A DNA stretch of 64,000 bases, taken from the NCBI GenBank assembly GCA_944470555.2, contig OX104134.1:97706701-97770700 (forward strand), read 5' to 3'. The notes beneath the pieces were generated by a model. It saw only the letters and a list, made by a program, of their open reading frames with translations, searched no databases and was not told where the DNA came from. This document shows, piece by piece, positions 44,470-55,989 of this stretch. How positions within the stretch are numbered: the stretch's first letter is position 1; the number at the start of each line of letters is the position of its first letter. A program made the translations under genes and the position numbers. The stretch is from Heterobilharzia americana. Taxonomy: Eukaryota > Platyhelminthes > Trematoda > Strigeidida > Schistosomatidae.

Positions 44470-47220
44470 CGAAAGTTCCACGATTAAACATTTAAGCTCA
44501 CAGAACACAATACCATCAAAATCACCTATGCATTCTAAGCAGCATTAACAGTGTGAGCGATAATTAAGTTGGCAATGATCGAATTGACGTGTCATGCAAG
44601 TCTGATAAATGCCTACTTTAACATGCTATGCTAGTAAAAATATAGTTAGGATGCCACTAGCCTCTAGGTGTAAAACTCAAGACATGATATCAGTGTCTAG
44701 TTATAAGTTTGACGTGTACAAGAAGCCAAATGGTTCCCAAATAAGATCGGTAAAAGAGAGTTATCAAACTAAACTTTGTAATCCACGAAACGAGATATGA
44801 GGAGCAGTAAGTAAGCGAATGCAGATTTTCAAAGATGATGAACAGTGACGACATTTATGCTACTGTAATGAACTACGAACTGTGTCAACCAAGAATTTTT
44901 TCAACTTTCGATACCGTACAAGCCGAAGATCTCAGCTAGACAGCCTAAACTCGCCTATAGTGACTATACTAGCAATTGAAGACTTCATAGACTGATGCAT
45001 TTTTTTTGTCTCACCAGCATTAAATTTCCGTCAACCTAATCCCAATTCATCTACTGACTGGAACACAGGTCCACATACTTATCCTCGATCGCATTATCTG
45101 TTACTTCAAAACACTACTGTTATATACATAACAGAGTTAAATGTTCCGTACTCCAATGGTGTCTTTTATTCGAAGTGAATCAACGTATTAGGGAATGGTG
45201 ACAATAAATACGCAAATCTCTATCTACTAAGTCTGGAAATACACCTGTTGGTTGCGACAGTATGTAATCAAATAAAAATAATGAACTGAATTGAAGTCAT
45301 TATTTTTTTGGTAATAACTCTGTGTTGAAATGCATTTGTGCGTATACATAAGTCCATGTCCACATTCAAGTACGACTATGAAGTAGACAGCTTCAAATCC
45401 AATACCTCTAATTAACCGGTGTAAATAGGCTGAATGATTTTCTAGTTATATCTCAAAGGAAAGGAGATAAGAAATTTGGGTAGACGAGTTAAATGTGGAA
45501 AAAAATTACATGGTTCACAGCACTGTAAAATGAACATCATCATCCTAGTGCCTTTATTATCACGTAATGATTATCAGATGAATTAGTAGGAGTGATTACT
45601 GCCTAACACTATAACCACGCATTGCATGTTGGTCCATCAGTTTGAAAACTAACCCTAATGTCTTGCAACTAGATAATCGAAAACTGTCTTTCCTGTTTCA
45701 CATTTTAGCTTTATCTTCTTACTGTGAATTATTGATAGATGTCTTCGCATTCACCTGGCACAGTCTTTACTGTTGTCATACCTCCTAATACCACAAACTT
45801 TAAACCAGATAAGAGGCTTTCATTGCGCTGAAGACGTTCATCGTATCGGGAGTCGAACGTCAACATATTATCCGGTTATCTTTATCTAGAAAACTAAAGA
45901 GTATTTAAAAATTTTAGTGGATAGTGAGGGACCTAGTACTTTGATTTATTTAAGGCATAGGTATATTTATATTAGAAGGGTTAATAAATATGGTCATGGT
46001 TAACCTGAATAGTTTAAACTATTCGAAATATTGACTGGAACCTGCTGTCTAGTACTGTATATCATACTGGTGATTATGCTTACCTAACCAGAGAGAAAAA
46101 ATGACTGAAAGATGGTTGATGAGACCAGCTGAGATAGTGATGGTTTGGTAGACTGGTATTTAAATTAGAAATTGATGAATTAAGATGAAACTATAACTTG
46201 AGTCTTGGGAAGATTCAAATCAGGAGCCTGAGAGTTACTGGATTGCAACTGTGTTGACTGAGCTCTGAGAACCAGCAGGTGACCAAGTTTTGATTTGGTT
46301 TCAGTCACCCTAGGTTAATAAGTAGCGTTTAAAAGGGATGTAGCTTCCCTATACATCTCTAGCATTCATTTAGTTTGACAAATTCCATCTGTTTCGTCTT
46401 GAAAGAACTACATAAATAACTTTTTAGTGGGCTTAACATTTATGAACGGTTGCATTGATGACAAATTTACTGTTCCTTTAAAAAATGAGGTTACTAAAGA
46501 TACTATTACTGAATCGTACTCATACGATGGTCACTATCACCACAGCATCATAGTTCTGAATGTCTTAATCCTGTGAAATTAAATACTATGATAGAATAGA
46601 AGGTATGTGGGAAATCCGGTGTATCCACCGCTTTCATTTTATACCCCTGAGACATGGAAAAATCTGGTGAAAGGTTTAAATCATCTCACCAAAATCACTT
46701 GCTATGAAGACACTAAATAAAAGAAGTTCAACATCTTTAGGTAACCAGATTTTTACAAATGGATACCAGATCGAGCTCTTGAGCAGCTACGTAAAAGAGA
46801 CTAGGGCTGGAGGGAGGATGGTAACAGTTTATAATAGACTAATCCTTCAGAAACTGGAATTCATACAAGTCATATTTAAGAAGAAGCTGATGTGACGGTA
46901 ACCGAGTTTCCTACAGAGGTTGTTCCGTGCCGCAAAGCTATTTGTTACCCTTTACATGTGTACGAACTTAAGCACAGAAAGTTTAAATAGACTCTGTTCT
47001 GTCTCTTCGGTATACACTCGTCATTTGAAACAATTAGTCCTTTTATTAAATTTCCCTAATGCTATTAGAAGAAGATTATCTGAACAAGTGATATATTTGC
47101 ACAATGCATTTCGAATAATTTGATCACACATTTACTTGTCGAATCAATTTACAAATGAAAATGAAAGGGAAATGAAAGGTCAAATGTAATGAATTTGAAA
47201 AGCGGAATACCCCCCATTTT
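44470..47220. other. Long AT-rich spacer, weak repeat traces only
   Basis: 46205-46300 may hold a decayed tRNA-like segment (GATTCAAATCAGGAGCC ... GAGCTCTGAGAACC). Open frames at 44609-44800, 46704-46895 and 46920-47123 carry no motif I recognise. I support no gene. Confidence 0.45.
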
Positions 47221-47224
47221 ATCA

Positions 47225-47810
47225 TAGGAAAAGACAAGATGTGGTTGCAGCGAAGAAAATTTTTATTTTCAATGAAGACATTTACTAAGCTATACATCCG
47301 TGAATATATGTTACAGAGGGCAGTATATTCCAGAATTATTTCCGGTTAGGGGATAAAATATATTGGGTAACTAAAGGAGGTTAATTAATACACATTTGTG
47401 TTTAGAGTAGAAAAATAGACAGTGGATTATGAAAGTAAATATAGTTATACAATACAGGATGAGTGTATGCCAAAGTAGGAAAATGAATGAAGGCTTATGA
47501 AGAGAAAACTGCTATTATGTAACACCAGATAAACCTATGTGACAGAGTATGAAAATAAACAGGGGATCATGAAAATAGGATTGTGATTGCGTAACGCAGG
47601 TTAAATCTATGACAGTAAAAAAAATGAATAAGGTATACATATGTAGTTACATAATACAAAATGGATCTATCACAGACAAGGCTTTATGATGGCCATGGCA
47701 AACATAAAGGTTGGTCATACCTTTTTGGCCGCATAACGCTGGTTCGAACTTCTGGATGGCTAGTGGTTCAGCTTCAAACAGATGCCTTGATTTGAAAAGG
47801 TTGTGACATT
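47225..47810 (-). pseudogene. Second Penelope-like 3' end, same family as 25060-26110
   Basis: Matches 25085-25690 over the non-coding 3' part (GAAAAGACAAGATGTGGTTGC, ATTATTTCCGGTTAGGGGAT) including four units of the roughly 68 bp tandem repeat (47402-47680). Only the extreme C-terminus of the endonuclease remains at 47690-47780 on the minus strand, with KFEPALCGQKG.TNL corresponding to the K-P-x-L-C-x-Q-K motif. Upstream similarity is lost. Confidence 0.72.
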
Positions 47811-48074
47811 AGTCTTGGTAATACAACTAGATAAGGATTACCGTAGTAAATTAAGTGAAACAACAAATTGTCTTTGCACGTACCGCAGGGGCTTAAGTTT
47901 ATGAATGGCTAACACTTCGGCAGACTTCATTATGCGCCCCTGATTATTCCTGTATAATATCTTGAAGGCTGATTTCGTACTAACCATGTGATTCATTTCA
48001 ATGATACGTTTTACTATAGATGATGATGAATGCCTGTCACCTGCACTTATCAATGTTTGTAGGTTAAATTGCTT

Positions 48075-48240
48075 TTCAAGGCTCAGTGGTAAAGTCGCTG
48101 ACTACAACACTGGGTGACACGGGTTCGAATCTCAGGCGGGACATCAGTTCCGTCGAGGTTGCAGATACACCTTGCTGACGAGTGCCAAAAAGCACGCAAC
48201 CTAGGTCCAGGGCTTCCTGTCGATTGTCTCCAACTAATTA
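48075..48240 (+). mobile_element. tRNA/hammerhead-like repeat family 2
   Basis: tRNA-like head GGCTCAGTGGTAAAGTCGC to CGGGTTCGAATCTCAGGC, then CCTTG followed by CTGACGA at 48175-48181, helix II GTGC/GCAC (48182-48185 with 48192-48195), GCAA where GAAA is expected, CCTAGGTC, then CAGGG, which pairs with CCTTG as helix I. The only departure from a hammerhead core is A-to-C in the GAAA box. Confidence 0.72.
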
Positions 48241-48461
48241 ACATTTAGGTATGTGTTCACCCATCCTAGTCTGTTTTGAACAGTTACTCCTCCCTATGCA
48301 TGTGTGCCCACACATACATGTAAATTGGTAGTAACATAGGGCGTACAGCTGGATGAATTCATTGTAGAGTTTATTAGAAATACCCATAACGCAGGAGTGA
48401 AGGAATGATAATTACAATGAAGAGTAGAGAATATTTGCAGCTCAGGTGGATGGTCTTGGCT

Positions 48462-48520
48462 GTATTGTGTTTTCTTCGTTGTTTAATCGATTAAACAACC
48501 CGGCTCAGAGAACACAATAC
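48462..48520. other. Nested perfect hairpin
   Basis: A 22 bp perfect palindrome centred on ATCGAT (48478-48499) lies inside a second 10 bp inverted repeat (48462-48471 GTATTGTGTT with 48511-48520). It could extrude as a cruciform. No family recognised. Confidence 0.75.
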
Positions 48521-48659
48521 AATGAAGAGTTTCATACTTGAACACCCAATTGACATTCATTATAAAGTCAACACAAGTAAAAGATGATTAATTTGCCAAT
48601 GATTTACAAATTACACAGTCCGCGTTGACGTTTCTCACCAGTAAGTAGTTTTTCAATTC

Positions 48660-48970
48660 CCCAACTGTGTTGTTAACGAGGTGTCCGTTCGAAAAACTAC
48701 TCAGCTGTAAAAAATGTCAACGTGATTCGCGTAATTTGTAAATTATTTGAATATTGGTCATCCCGTTTAAAGCAAACAACCCAGCTAGCTAGATTCCATT
48801 AGTCTGAACAATTCGGCTGTGTGAGCTGAATTTGTCTGAGTACACCTTTGATGAACTTCGACTCAAATCAGGTTTTCAGATCACTTTGATCTGACTGGTG
48901 AAATCTATTAATCAGCCAGTCCGAATGACTTCTAACTGCTCAATCTGTACAGTAGCTTATTTTGACACAC
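48660..48970. repeat. Dispersed repeat shared with 26600-26890
   Basis: Same landmarks as the 26600 copy. A local inverted repeat (GACGTTTCTCACCAG..AAGTAGTTTTTC at 48625-48655 with GAAAAACTACTCAGCTG..AAAATGTC at 48691-48720) gives it a foldback end. Confidence 0.65.
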
Positions 48971-49066
48971 GCAATGAATTTACAACTATGTACATCTTCC
49001 TATACACTTCAACTCAACGTTGGCATATCCATTTTCTACACACTTGAGGCCACTGCTATCTACTAG

Positions 49067-49436
49067 TGTTATTGCTTGTATTATACCGTCATTGATTTGA
49101 CCGAATTGATCCTTCTCTATTGGCTTATGGGAGCCTGTGTGCATGCCCGATACACCTATGTTCTAGTTATAGTAAAGATAGAGAAGGATCAATTCGGTCA
49201 AATCAATGACGGTATAATACAAACAATGACAATAAAAACTATATCCATCGTACAAGAAGTGGCTACCGTTTCTCGGTGTGTAGTGGATAACTGTCTGGCG
49301 TTTGAAGCGATCACTCCGGAGTTTGAATTCCAGTGAGAACAACATCACCCACTGAGAGTCAGGTACATCTAGCTGACGAGTCGCAAATAGGATGAAATGT
49401 GCACCGTTGATTCCATTGCTAGCCACTATCCATCTT
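49067..49436 (+). mobile_element. Hairpin module plus Sm-alpha-like hammerhead SINE
   Basis: A 54 bp inverted repeat (49067-49120 with 49178-49231) surrounds a 57 nt loop. It is followed by the SINE: ACCGTTTCTCGGTG head, GAGTTTGAATTCCAG, then hammerhead 49362-49418 with CTGACGA and GAAA intact. The cleavage triplet is ACC instead of NTH and helix I is poorly paired, so activity is doubtful. The same sequence forms both arms of the palindrome at 54046-54612. Confidence 0.82.
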
Positions 49437-49439
49437 TAC

Positions 49440-49839
49440 CATTGCTATCTACGTCTGGATAATTTGCAAACTACTCTTATCGCACTAGGCATAATGATAG
49501 TTTGACCCGAATATTCACCCACTGTGCTCAAAGTATATACAGGTGACCCTTATCCCTATTTAAAATGTCTCGCACATACGCACACGCAAAAATAATTATT
49601 GCTAACACGTGACCACTTAACAAAATAATCCGTTTACTTTTTTTAAGCTCTCTTTAAATACCCTATTCTTTAGAATGATTAATTGAATGAGTAATGTGAA
49701 ATTCGTTAATGCTGATAATAAACTCATTCTTTTCATTGAATTGGTATTAAGATATTAACTCCTTAACCGAGGTGAAATGAGTGTTTAATTGAAAAGAAAT
49801 ATTTGTTCGCTGTCAGTCAGCCTAGATTTTTATAGAAGC
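49440..49839. other. AT-rich spacer, no gene seen
   Basis: No supported feature. Confidence 0.5.
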
Positions 49840-49851
49840 AATGTGAAATAC
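49840..49851. repeat. Target-site duplication of SR2-like copy, left
   Basis: AATGTGAAATAC; the right copy at 50952-50963 reads AATGTGGAATAC (11 of 12 identical). Confidence 0.85.
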
Positions 49852-50951
49852 TTCCCTCTCGTCACCTGATTACACAGACGTTCACCCAATCACAGGTGAA
49901 TTTTCTTTAGATCTAGAATATGCAGATGATATAGTCCTGTTTGGTGAAGACGCTGACAAGATGCAGAGTCTTCTGAACACTTTGAGTGGGAATTTGAAAA
50001 TGTTTGGGATGCGATTTTCACCACCCAAATGCAAATTTTTGCTCCAGGACTGGTCTTCAGCGGTACCACGGCTAACAATAGAGAGTGAAGTGGTTGAATG
50101 TGTTGACCACTTCGCTTACCTGGGAAGTAGGATCAACACTGGTGGGTTAGTTGCCGATGAGATTTCTGCACGGATACAAAAGGCTCGATTGGCTTTTGCC
50201 AATTTGCGCCACCTATGGCGCCGCCGTGATATTCGTTTGTCTATTAAGGGTCGCGTGTACTGCACAGCAGTCCACTCTGTTCTACTGTATGGCTGTGAAA
50301 CATGGCCATTGAAAGTGAAGGATACAAAAAGGCTTCAGGTGTTTGATCACCGTTGCCTTCGTAGTATAGGACGTATTCCGTGGTGTCACCACATGAGTAA
50401 TGCAGAAGTTAGGTGTCGAGTTTTGGGGAGAAGAGGTAAGTCAGTTGACAAGGTTGTGAACCTTCATCGACTGAGATGGTTGGGACACGTACTACGTATG
50501 CCTAGTCACCGATTGCCTTGTCACACAATGTTGGCTGAGGTGGGTCCAGGCTGGAAAAAGGCTCGAGGTGGCCAGACTAAAACATGGCACCAATGTATGA
50601 AGTCTCTGACTGTTGGTTTAAGTCATGTAGGACGATGCAGACTAGGTGGTTGGGGTCCACGGGACAAGAGGAACCAGTGGTTGGAGACCCTAGGTGATAT
50701 GGCTCAGAACCGAAGTCAGTGGCGCAGATGTATACACACATTATCCTCATCTTAACAACGCTATACCGAATCTCACCATTTTGTCACTCCTCTTTCTTTT
50801 CTTTTCGTACTTTATATTTCTTTTGACTGCATCCACTTATCTTCATCCTTCGCCTCACTACCTTTTTATTTGATGTGCTGATATGAGGTGTGGCAACTCG
50901 GACCATTATGCAGTAATGCCTGGTCCTATGTTGATAGTGATGATGATGATG
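49852..50951 (+). mobile_element. 5'-truncated SR2-like RTE LINE
   Basis: Corresponds to 23561-24658 of the full-length copy and keeps the catalytic YADD, the whole C-terminal region, the 3' UTR and a TGA-type tail. The coding frame is uninterrupted through 50755: EYADDIVLFGEDADKMQ, CVDHFAYLGSRINTGG, VLLYGCETWPLKVKDTKRLQ and HRLRWLGHVLRMPSH. Thus it shows where the full-length copy lost two bases near 24030. The 5' truncation plus target duplication is typical of LINE integration. Confidence 0.93.
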
Positions 50952-50962
50952 AATGTGGAATA

Positions 50963-51352
50963 CAGGTTGGTATTCATCACGCACTGAGATCAGTTGGAAG
51001 ACTTTTGAAACCCTGGAAGCACTGTACAGGTGTTTCAGCCTAGTATGTGACTCCTTAGTAGTGCGCACCCATCATCTCAGTAGCGATCGAACCCAAAGCC
51101 TTCAGGTTTTGTGGCGAGCACGTTACCACTGAATCACAGGGTTGGAATGCAATGGTCCATATTTTTCTACTTCTGTCAGTTCACAAGATAGCGTGACCCT
51201 TTCATCTAATGTCGTCTTTGAGTACCTGTCCTTACGTCTGAATTGGTTTGCTCCACTGGTCACACACTAGGACGAAACAGCTGTTCAGTGCTTCCAAATT
51301 TTCAACGGTCCCCCAATTGTTGCCAGCCACTGCATGATGAATACCAATTTGA
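50963..51352 (+). mobile_element. Foldback element with tRNA-like centre
   Basis: Left end AGGTTGGTATTCATCACGC, CTGGAAGCACTGTACAGG, and right end GACGAAACAGCTGTTCAGTG, CTTCCAAATTTTCAACGG, TGATGAATACCAATTTGAAA are inverted counterparts over about 90 bp. The centre on the minus strand reads GTGGTAACGTGCTCGCC and CTTTGGGTTCGATCGC, resembling tRNA A and B boxes. Confidence 0.78.
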
Positions 51353-51359
51353 AATCAAT

Positions 51360-52267
51360 AAAGTCACCGCGAACTTTTAAAACTGAGTTAGTGTTGAGTA
51401 CTTTTCTCAGAATTATAATTAGTGAAAGCTATACTTCAACGCACTAGGGATTTGTCGGTTGATAACGAATACACACTGTCGCTCCTACTTAAAATGAAGT
51501 TCAGTAATAACAGCTTCCACTTAGATTAGCTGTTTGGAGACAATCGGATGATTGTGAGTCCTTAACCTGATTATGACACTAGAGAATAGTCGATATAGTT
51601 TGTCAAGCAGTTACGATTAGACAAAGTGAAGTTGATTACTCACTAGTGACCAATTACTGTGAAAATAGCCTGAGATACTAATGACTTTTTTCCAACAAAC
51701 AGTACCCATTTTAAAACAAGAAATGGTTCCATTAACCTCTATAACTTACAGAACTAACTTAGAGTTTGTGCTAGAAAGTCAATACATGAACAGGAAATAA
51801 AAAGCTACAATATAAGCCTGTACCTGTTGTACCATAAATCACCAGTTTGTTGAGCATTAGTTTCATTGAAGAAGCAACAATGAATCATATTCGTTCAGTC
51901 GATTATTCCTGAAGAAAATAAGATCAGACTGGTGAATTTCACTTCTGACAGACGTCAAATAGACAAGTTGCTTAATCTAACGTCTGTTCAGTTGGTCGAT
52001 AAGCAAATATACCAGTCGTGTTGCTATTCATGGCAATCTTACAAATGGTTAGCATGCTCAGCTTGGATCAGCTACAGATTTCATTGACTTCAAAGACCAT
52101 TGTAGCAATTAAACTTGATGTGATCATGAAATTGTCGATCCATACGTTCAATGAAATAACCAATGAGGTTATTAATTGGTACTTGTAATTTCCCGCTCAA
52201 CCCCTGTTGGCAGATGGACTTCTATGAGGTTGCTTTGATATTGCCTGGTAATTCACTAAGTTCTTTG
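51360..52267. other. AT-rich spacer, no gene seen
   Basis: No supported feature. Confidence 0.5.
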
Positions 52268-52331
52268 GTGGTGATTAGCAAGGGAATCCAGGAGGCGCGT
52301 TTCGTCTGATTTGAGGCTCATTAGCTGAACT
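52268..52331 (-). mobile_element. Hammerhead SINE fragment, minus strand
   Basis: Minus strand reads GTTCAGCTAATGAGCCTC, AAATCAGACGAAACGCGCC and TCCTGGATTCCCTTGC. GAAA and the cleavage region are kept; the first box is CTAATGA, the G-to-A form again. Confidence 0.65.
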
Positions 52332-52640
52332 ACAGTATGATGAATATCCGGTTAGTATCGAGACATCAACGCAGGGTCAATGTGCCAACACAGGTCGAGC
52401 AGTTCGACCCAGTCTGGCAACGGGGAGTTACAGATATCAATATACATTAACTAATGCCCGTTAGACAAGTGGTGGCTCTCATGCCTCAATGGCCTAGTAG
52501 GTAGAGCTTTGGAGTATGAAGGGATGGGTACTGGGTTCGAGTCTCAATGGGAAGAACATCATTCGATGGGTGCAGGCTCACCCAGCCGACAAGTCTCAAG
52601 TAGGAGGAAACTCGCATCCTGGATTTTACTGTTACCCACT
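52332..52640 (+). mobile_element. Sm-alpha-like repeat, spacer-tRNA-hammerhead
   Basis: Spacer with CAACACAGGTCGAGCAGTTC and GGGAGTTACAGATATCAATA, tRNA-like head TGGCTCTCATGCCTCAATGG to GGGTTCGAGTCTC (a near-perfect B box), then a hammerhead segment with CCGACAA and GGAAAC, and tail TACCCACTAAATAGAC. The catalytic core is damaged, although the tRNA-like promoter boxes are among the best here. Confidence 0.78.
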
Positions 52641-52649
52641 AAATAGACT

Positions 52650-53760
52650 CTAAAATAACCAATACGGTTTTGCTGCTTCTCAAAGCCATAAGAACATATT
52701 TGGGCGACTTTTAAAGCTACTAGTGCAGTTTAGTTACTCAAGTTTCCTGTAGAGTCACTGAGAGGGAATTGTTTACTAGACGTTTTGCCAATTAAAAACT
52801 CAGCTAGTTTTGAATATAAAGTATTGAAACACTTGTATTTATGGCTAGATAAATAAGGGTTACGAGTAAAAACTATTTAAGATACCTAGGATACCTATGG
52901 TCAAAGCACAGTATTACAACAGTCATTAATTTGAACAGAATTTTCCGTCTTTTGTGTTTTTACCAACTAGTATTTTTGATAAACTATTCATTCGATATGA
53001 TAACTATTACTTGCCTTAGCAACTCAACTAGTCAGAACATTTTGATCACATCAATGTGTATTTAGCTAAGATAAATTTGAATAATGAAATAAACATTTTG
53101 TCGATATTCTCCAAACCGTGTGACTAACTCATCTTCTTTTGATTTATGATGAAAATTAAACATGTTTTTATGATTGTAGTACAATCATGTTGTGAAATGA
53201 CCTTAAAATGAGTTCAACTGACGTCTATCACTTCTAACTGGATCAGAAAACATGTTTACATTGCTAAGTACCAAGTTTTAAATTGTAATAACCTGAGGTC
53301 AACAACAGTCATCAAGTTGAACGCTAACAATAAGATTATTTCTGAAGTTCAATGTTAAATGTTAGACCTATAAATTATATTGAAGAATAAAGCCTGAGAA
53401 TGTGCCAGTGACTTTTATTGAACGTCTATACAAGTCAAAATCACCAAACCTAGAGGTTATTAGTTTCACACATGATGTAAATCCAGTTTTCTTTCAACTT
53501 CAGCCTTCATTTCAAAGCAGTTGTCTATGCAAAGTCAATCTAAGTAGTCTCACTTTACCGTGAAATTCATCAGCAGTTGAAAGATGTTTCTTTTTCAAAT
53601 GTTCACATACAACAAAGCTGAACATAACAATAACGCTGTTAATTAATATTTTTTGCAAAACATTTTCTGGATACAAACGTTCCCAATGACTGAACTGGTT
53701 AACTCTATGATTTTTAACCAGCTATAATTATTATTAGCTAATTATTTTTACTCAAAAATA
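52650..53760. other. AT-rich spacer, no gene seen
   Basis: No supported feature. Confidence 0.5.
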
Positions 53761-53761
53761 T

Positions 53762-53930
53762 TTTTCATCATAGACTAACATCAGGGAACCAATGAACAGC
53801 AGTTTTACCCTATTTTGGGACTCCTAAGTAGTGTCCATCCAAGACTCCGTTGAGGGATGAAGCTGACCACCGTCAGGTTCCGTGATTAGTACCTTGCCAT
53901 TCAATCACTGGGTTAGAGTTCTATGTATTT
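53762..53930 (+). mobile_element. Foldback element fragment
   Basis: CATCATAGACTAACATCAGGG, TTTTGGGACTCCTAAGTAG and CATTCAATCACTGGG match the left terminus and centre of the foldback family. The right half is missing. Confidence 0.55.
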
Positions 53931-53944
53931 ATAATTGTTTTCAT

Positions 53945-54616
53945 ATCATACCACCGTTGATTGGACCGAATTGACCGGTCTCTATTGGTATATGGGATCC
54001 TGTGCAGATGACTCGATATACCTGTGTTCTATTTATAGTAAAAACGGATAGTGGCTAGCAATGGAATCAACGGTGCACATTTCATCCTATTTGCGACTCG
54101 TCAGCTAGATGTACCTGACTCTCAGTGGGTGATGTTGTTCTCACTGGAATTCAAACTCCGGAGTGATCGCTTCAAACGCCAGACAGTTATCCACTACACC
54201 ACCGAGAAACGGTAGCCACTTCTTGTACGATGGATATAGTTTTTATTGTCATTGTTTGTATTATACCGTCATTGATTTGACCGAATTGATCCTTCTCTAT
54301 CTTTACTATAACTAGAACATAGGTGTATCGGGCATGCACACAGGCTCCCATAAGCCAATAGAGAAGGATCAATTCGGTCAAATCAATGACGGTATAATAC
54401 AAACAATGACAATAAAAACTATATCCATCGTACAAGAAGTGGCTACCGTTTCTCGGTGGTGTAGTGGATAACTGTCTGGCGTTTGAAGCGATCACTCCGG
54501 AGTTTGAATTCCAGTGAGAACAACATCACCCACTGAGAGTCAGGTACATCTAGCTGACGAGTCGCAAATAAGACGAGATATGCACCCTTGATTCCACTGC
54601 TAGCCGCTATCCATCA
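53945..54616. mobile_element. Palindromic pair of hammerhead SINEs with hairpin loop
   Basis: After an older module (53948-54045, CCGTTGATTGGACCGAATTG to TATTTATAGTAAAAA) come two inverted arms of about 255 bp: 54046-54300 and 54358-54612, separated by 57 nt. Each arm holds a complete tRNA/hammerhead SINE, minus strand on the left and plus strand on the right. The left hammerhead matches that at 49362-49418. The right one has GAGA for GAAA. Arms differ by only a few bases. Confidence 0.9.
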
Positions 54617-54949
54617 TTATTAGAGTTCCAGGGGTGATTGCTTCCCACATCTACGTTTGCATAGTTTTTTATTTCATATATGCTCATTGTCACTTTTTAG
54701 GTATAGGCTTAAACCAGACTAAGCTATCTTTTATTACCTCATTCTTACTTAAACCCTTTTGATTCTTCTTTATGTAGACAGTTCCTGCTACAACTAGTCT
54801 CTTCTTGTTTACTTGTTTATCCATGACTGAAGTTTTTCCAAACTTTTTAGGGTCTACTGTACTTGACAGAGATTGACAGGAAGTTTTTGGCATTCATTTT
54901 TCGAAATATGGTTTCGTTTGCTTTTGACACTATGTTTATGTCTTTTTTT

Positions 54950-55125
54950 AATTAAAAGCATCAATCTACTTTTTTGTTTTCACTTCTTTATCTCATGGAT
55001 TTTCTAGCACTCCTGGTTACATTGCTTTCACTACTTTATCTTCCTTCGCATCAACCATTATCTTGGTATGTTTATTAAATGTGTGGTAAACTGGACCATC
55101 ACCTGGTAATGCCAAATACTTTGTC
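54950..55125 (+). mobile_element. Decayed 3' UTR of an SR2-like LINE
   Basis: CACTCCTGGTTACATTGCTTTC, ATGTGTGGTAAACTGGACC and CCTGGTAATGCC follow the order of the 24461-24650 UTR (GTGTGGCAACTCGGACC, CAGTAATGCCTGG), but divergence is heavy and no coding sequence remains. Confidence 0.5.
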
Positions 55126-55267
55126 AGTAGTATCACTTGCTCACACTCTACATATACATCATTTAGTATGAACAACACAAACTGAGCTATATATCCATAG
55201 CAGTTTGGTTCTCGAAGGAAACAGAAACAATCTTGTCTTTTACTTTATTCATTAGAAAACACAAACC

Positions 55268-55345
55268 TTAGTGGAGTCCACAACGCGCTTTTCGTCCTAT
55301 ATGTGGCTCGTCAGATGAATATGCCTGCTCTTCAGTGAGTGATGG
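55268..55345 (-). mobile_element. Hammerhead SINE fragment, minus strand
   Basis: Minus strand: CATCTGACGAGCCACATA, GGACGAAAAGCGCG and TTGTGGACTCCAC. Both catalytic boxes are intact but helix I does not pair and the cleavage site is GTT. Confidence 0.65.
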
Positions 55346-55610
55346 CTCGTGCGTCTCAGTGGCCTAGTAGGAAACACTTTAGTGTTTGAAGCTATGCGTG
55401 CTGGGTTTTAGTCTCAGTCCATCACCCACTGACACACAAGTACATCCAGCTGACGAGTCAAAAATGGGATGAAACTCATGTCCTGGATTTCGCTGCTAGC
55501 TACCACCAAATGAACTATAGTATAAGGAAAATTCAGTCAATATCCAGGCCACCGAATAGGAACCCTTGTCTCGACAGAGGTTGATCGATTTTATCCAGTG
55601 TAACAACGAG
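55340..55610 (+). mobile_element. Sm-alpha-like SINE with trailing spacer
   Basis: Head GGCTCGTGCGTCTCAGTGG, B-box-like GGGTTTTAGTCTC, hammerhead 55440-55495, tail CTGCTAGCTACCACC and spacer ACAGAGGTTGATCGATTTT to GAAATTACAAGTATCAATAA. It is head-to-head with the fragment at 55268-55345. Confidence 0.8.
55440..55495 (+). ncRNA. Hammerhead ribozyme with intact core, weak helix II
   Basis: Helix I ATCCAG (55444-55449) pairs perfectly with CTGGAT (55483-55488). CTGACGA is at 55450-55456, GAAA at 55471-55474, helix III AC/GT closes on TCAT, and the cleavage triplet GTC ends at 55482. Helix II is reduced to about three pairs including a G-U. All core residues match the consensus; activity may be reduced. 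Confidence 0.7.
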
Positions 55611-55854
55611 AAATTACAAGTATCAATAAATAATAAAACGCTTTATCATTTAGCGGAAAAATGTAAACTTGCCTAGCTGACACTAGAAATAAAAGTATAG
55701 TGGTAGTTTCATTATTTCCCAATCTCATGTTTTGTTGTAAATATACTAATAACAAACGATTTGTTAACGTTCAAAAAATGTGTCAACACTTTAACAAAAT
55801 AAAAGGAAGTTTTAAATTCAACTGCTGATTCCTAATGATTTATTTTTTGTCATC

Positions 55855-55960
55855 AAAACGTGTTTCATCAAAGATCGAAAATAGTTGGGGAATCAATGAA
55901 AATCTATTTCATCTGATCCTGGGACTCCTCAGCAGTGAGCACTGACAATATTTCAACTAA
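55855..55960 (+). mobile_element. Foldback element fragment
   Basis: TTTCATCAAAGATCG, AGTTGGGGAATCAATGAAAA and CCTGGGACTCCTCAGCAGTG match the left terminal repeat only. Confidence 0.5.
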
Positions 55961-55989
55961 AACCCAACAATGAAAATAATAATGTTGAT

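Noticed and set aside
44609..44800. Host exon
   Set aside because: Small open frame with no motif and no clear splice-site context; cannot be told from chance.
49362..49418. Active hammerhead in this SINE copy
   Set aside because: CTGACGA and GAAA are intact, but the cleavage triplet is ACC and helix I is mismatched.
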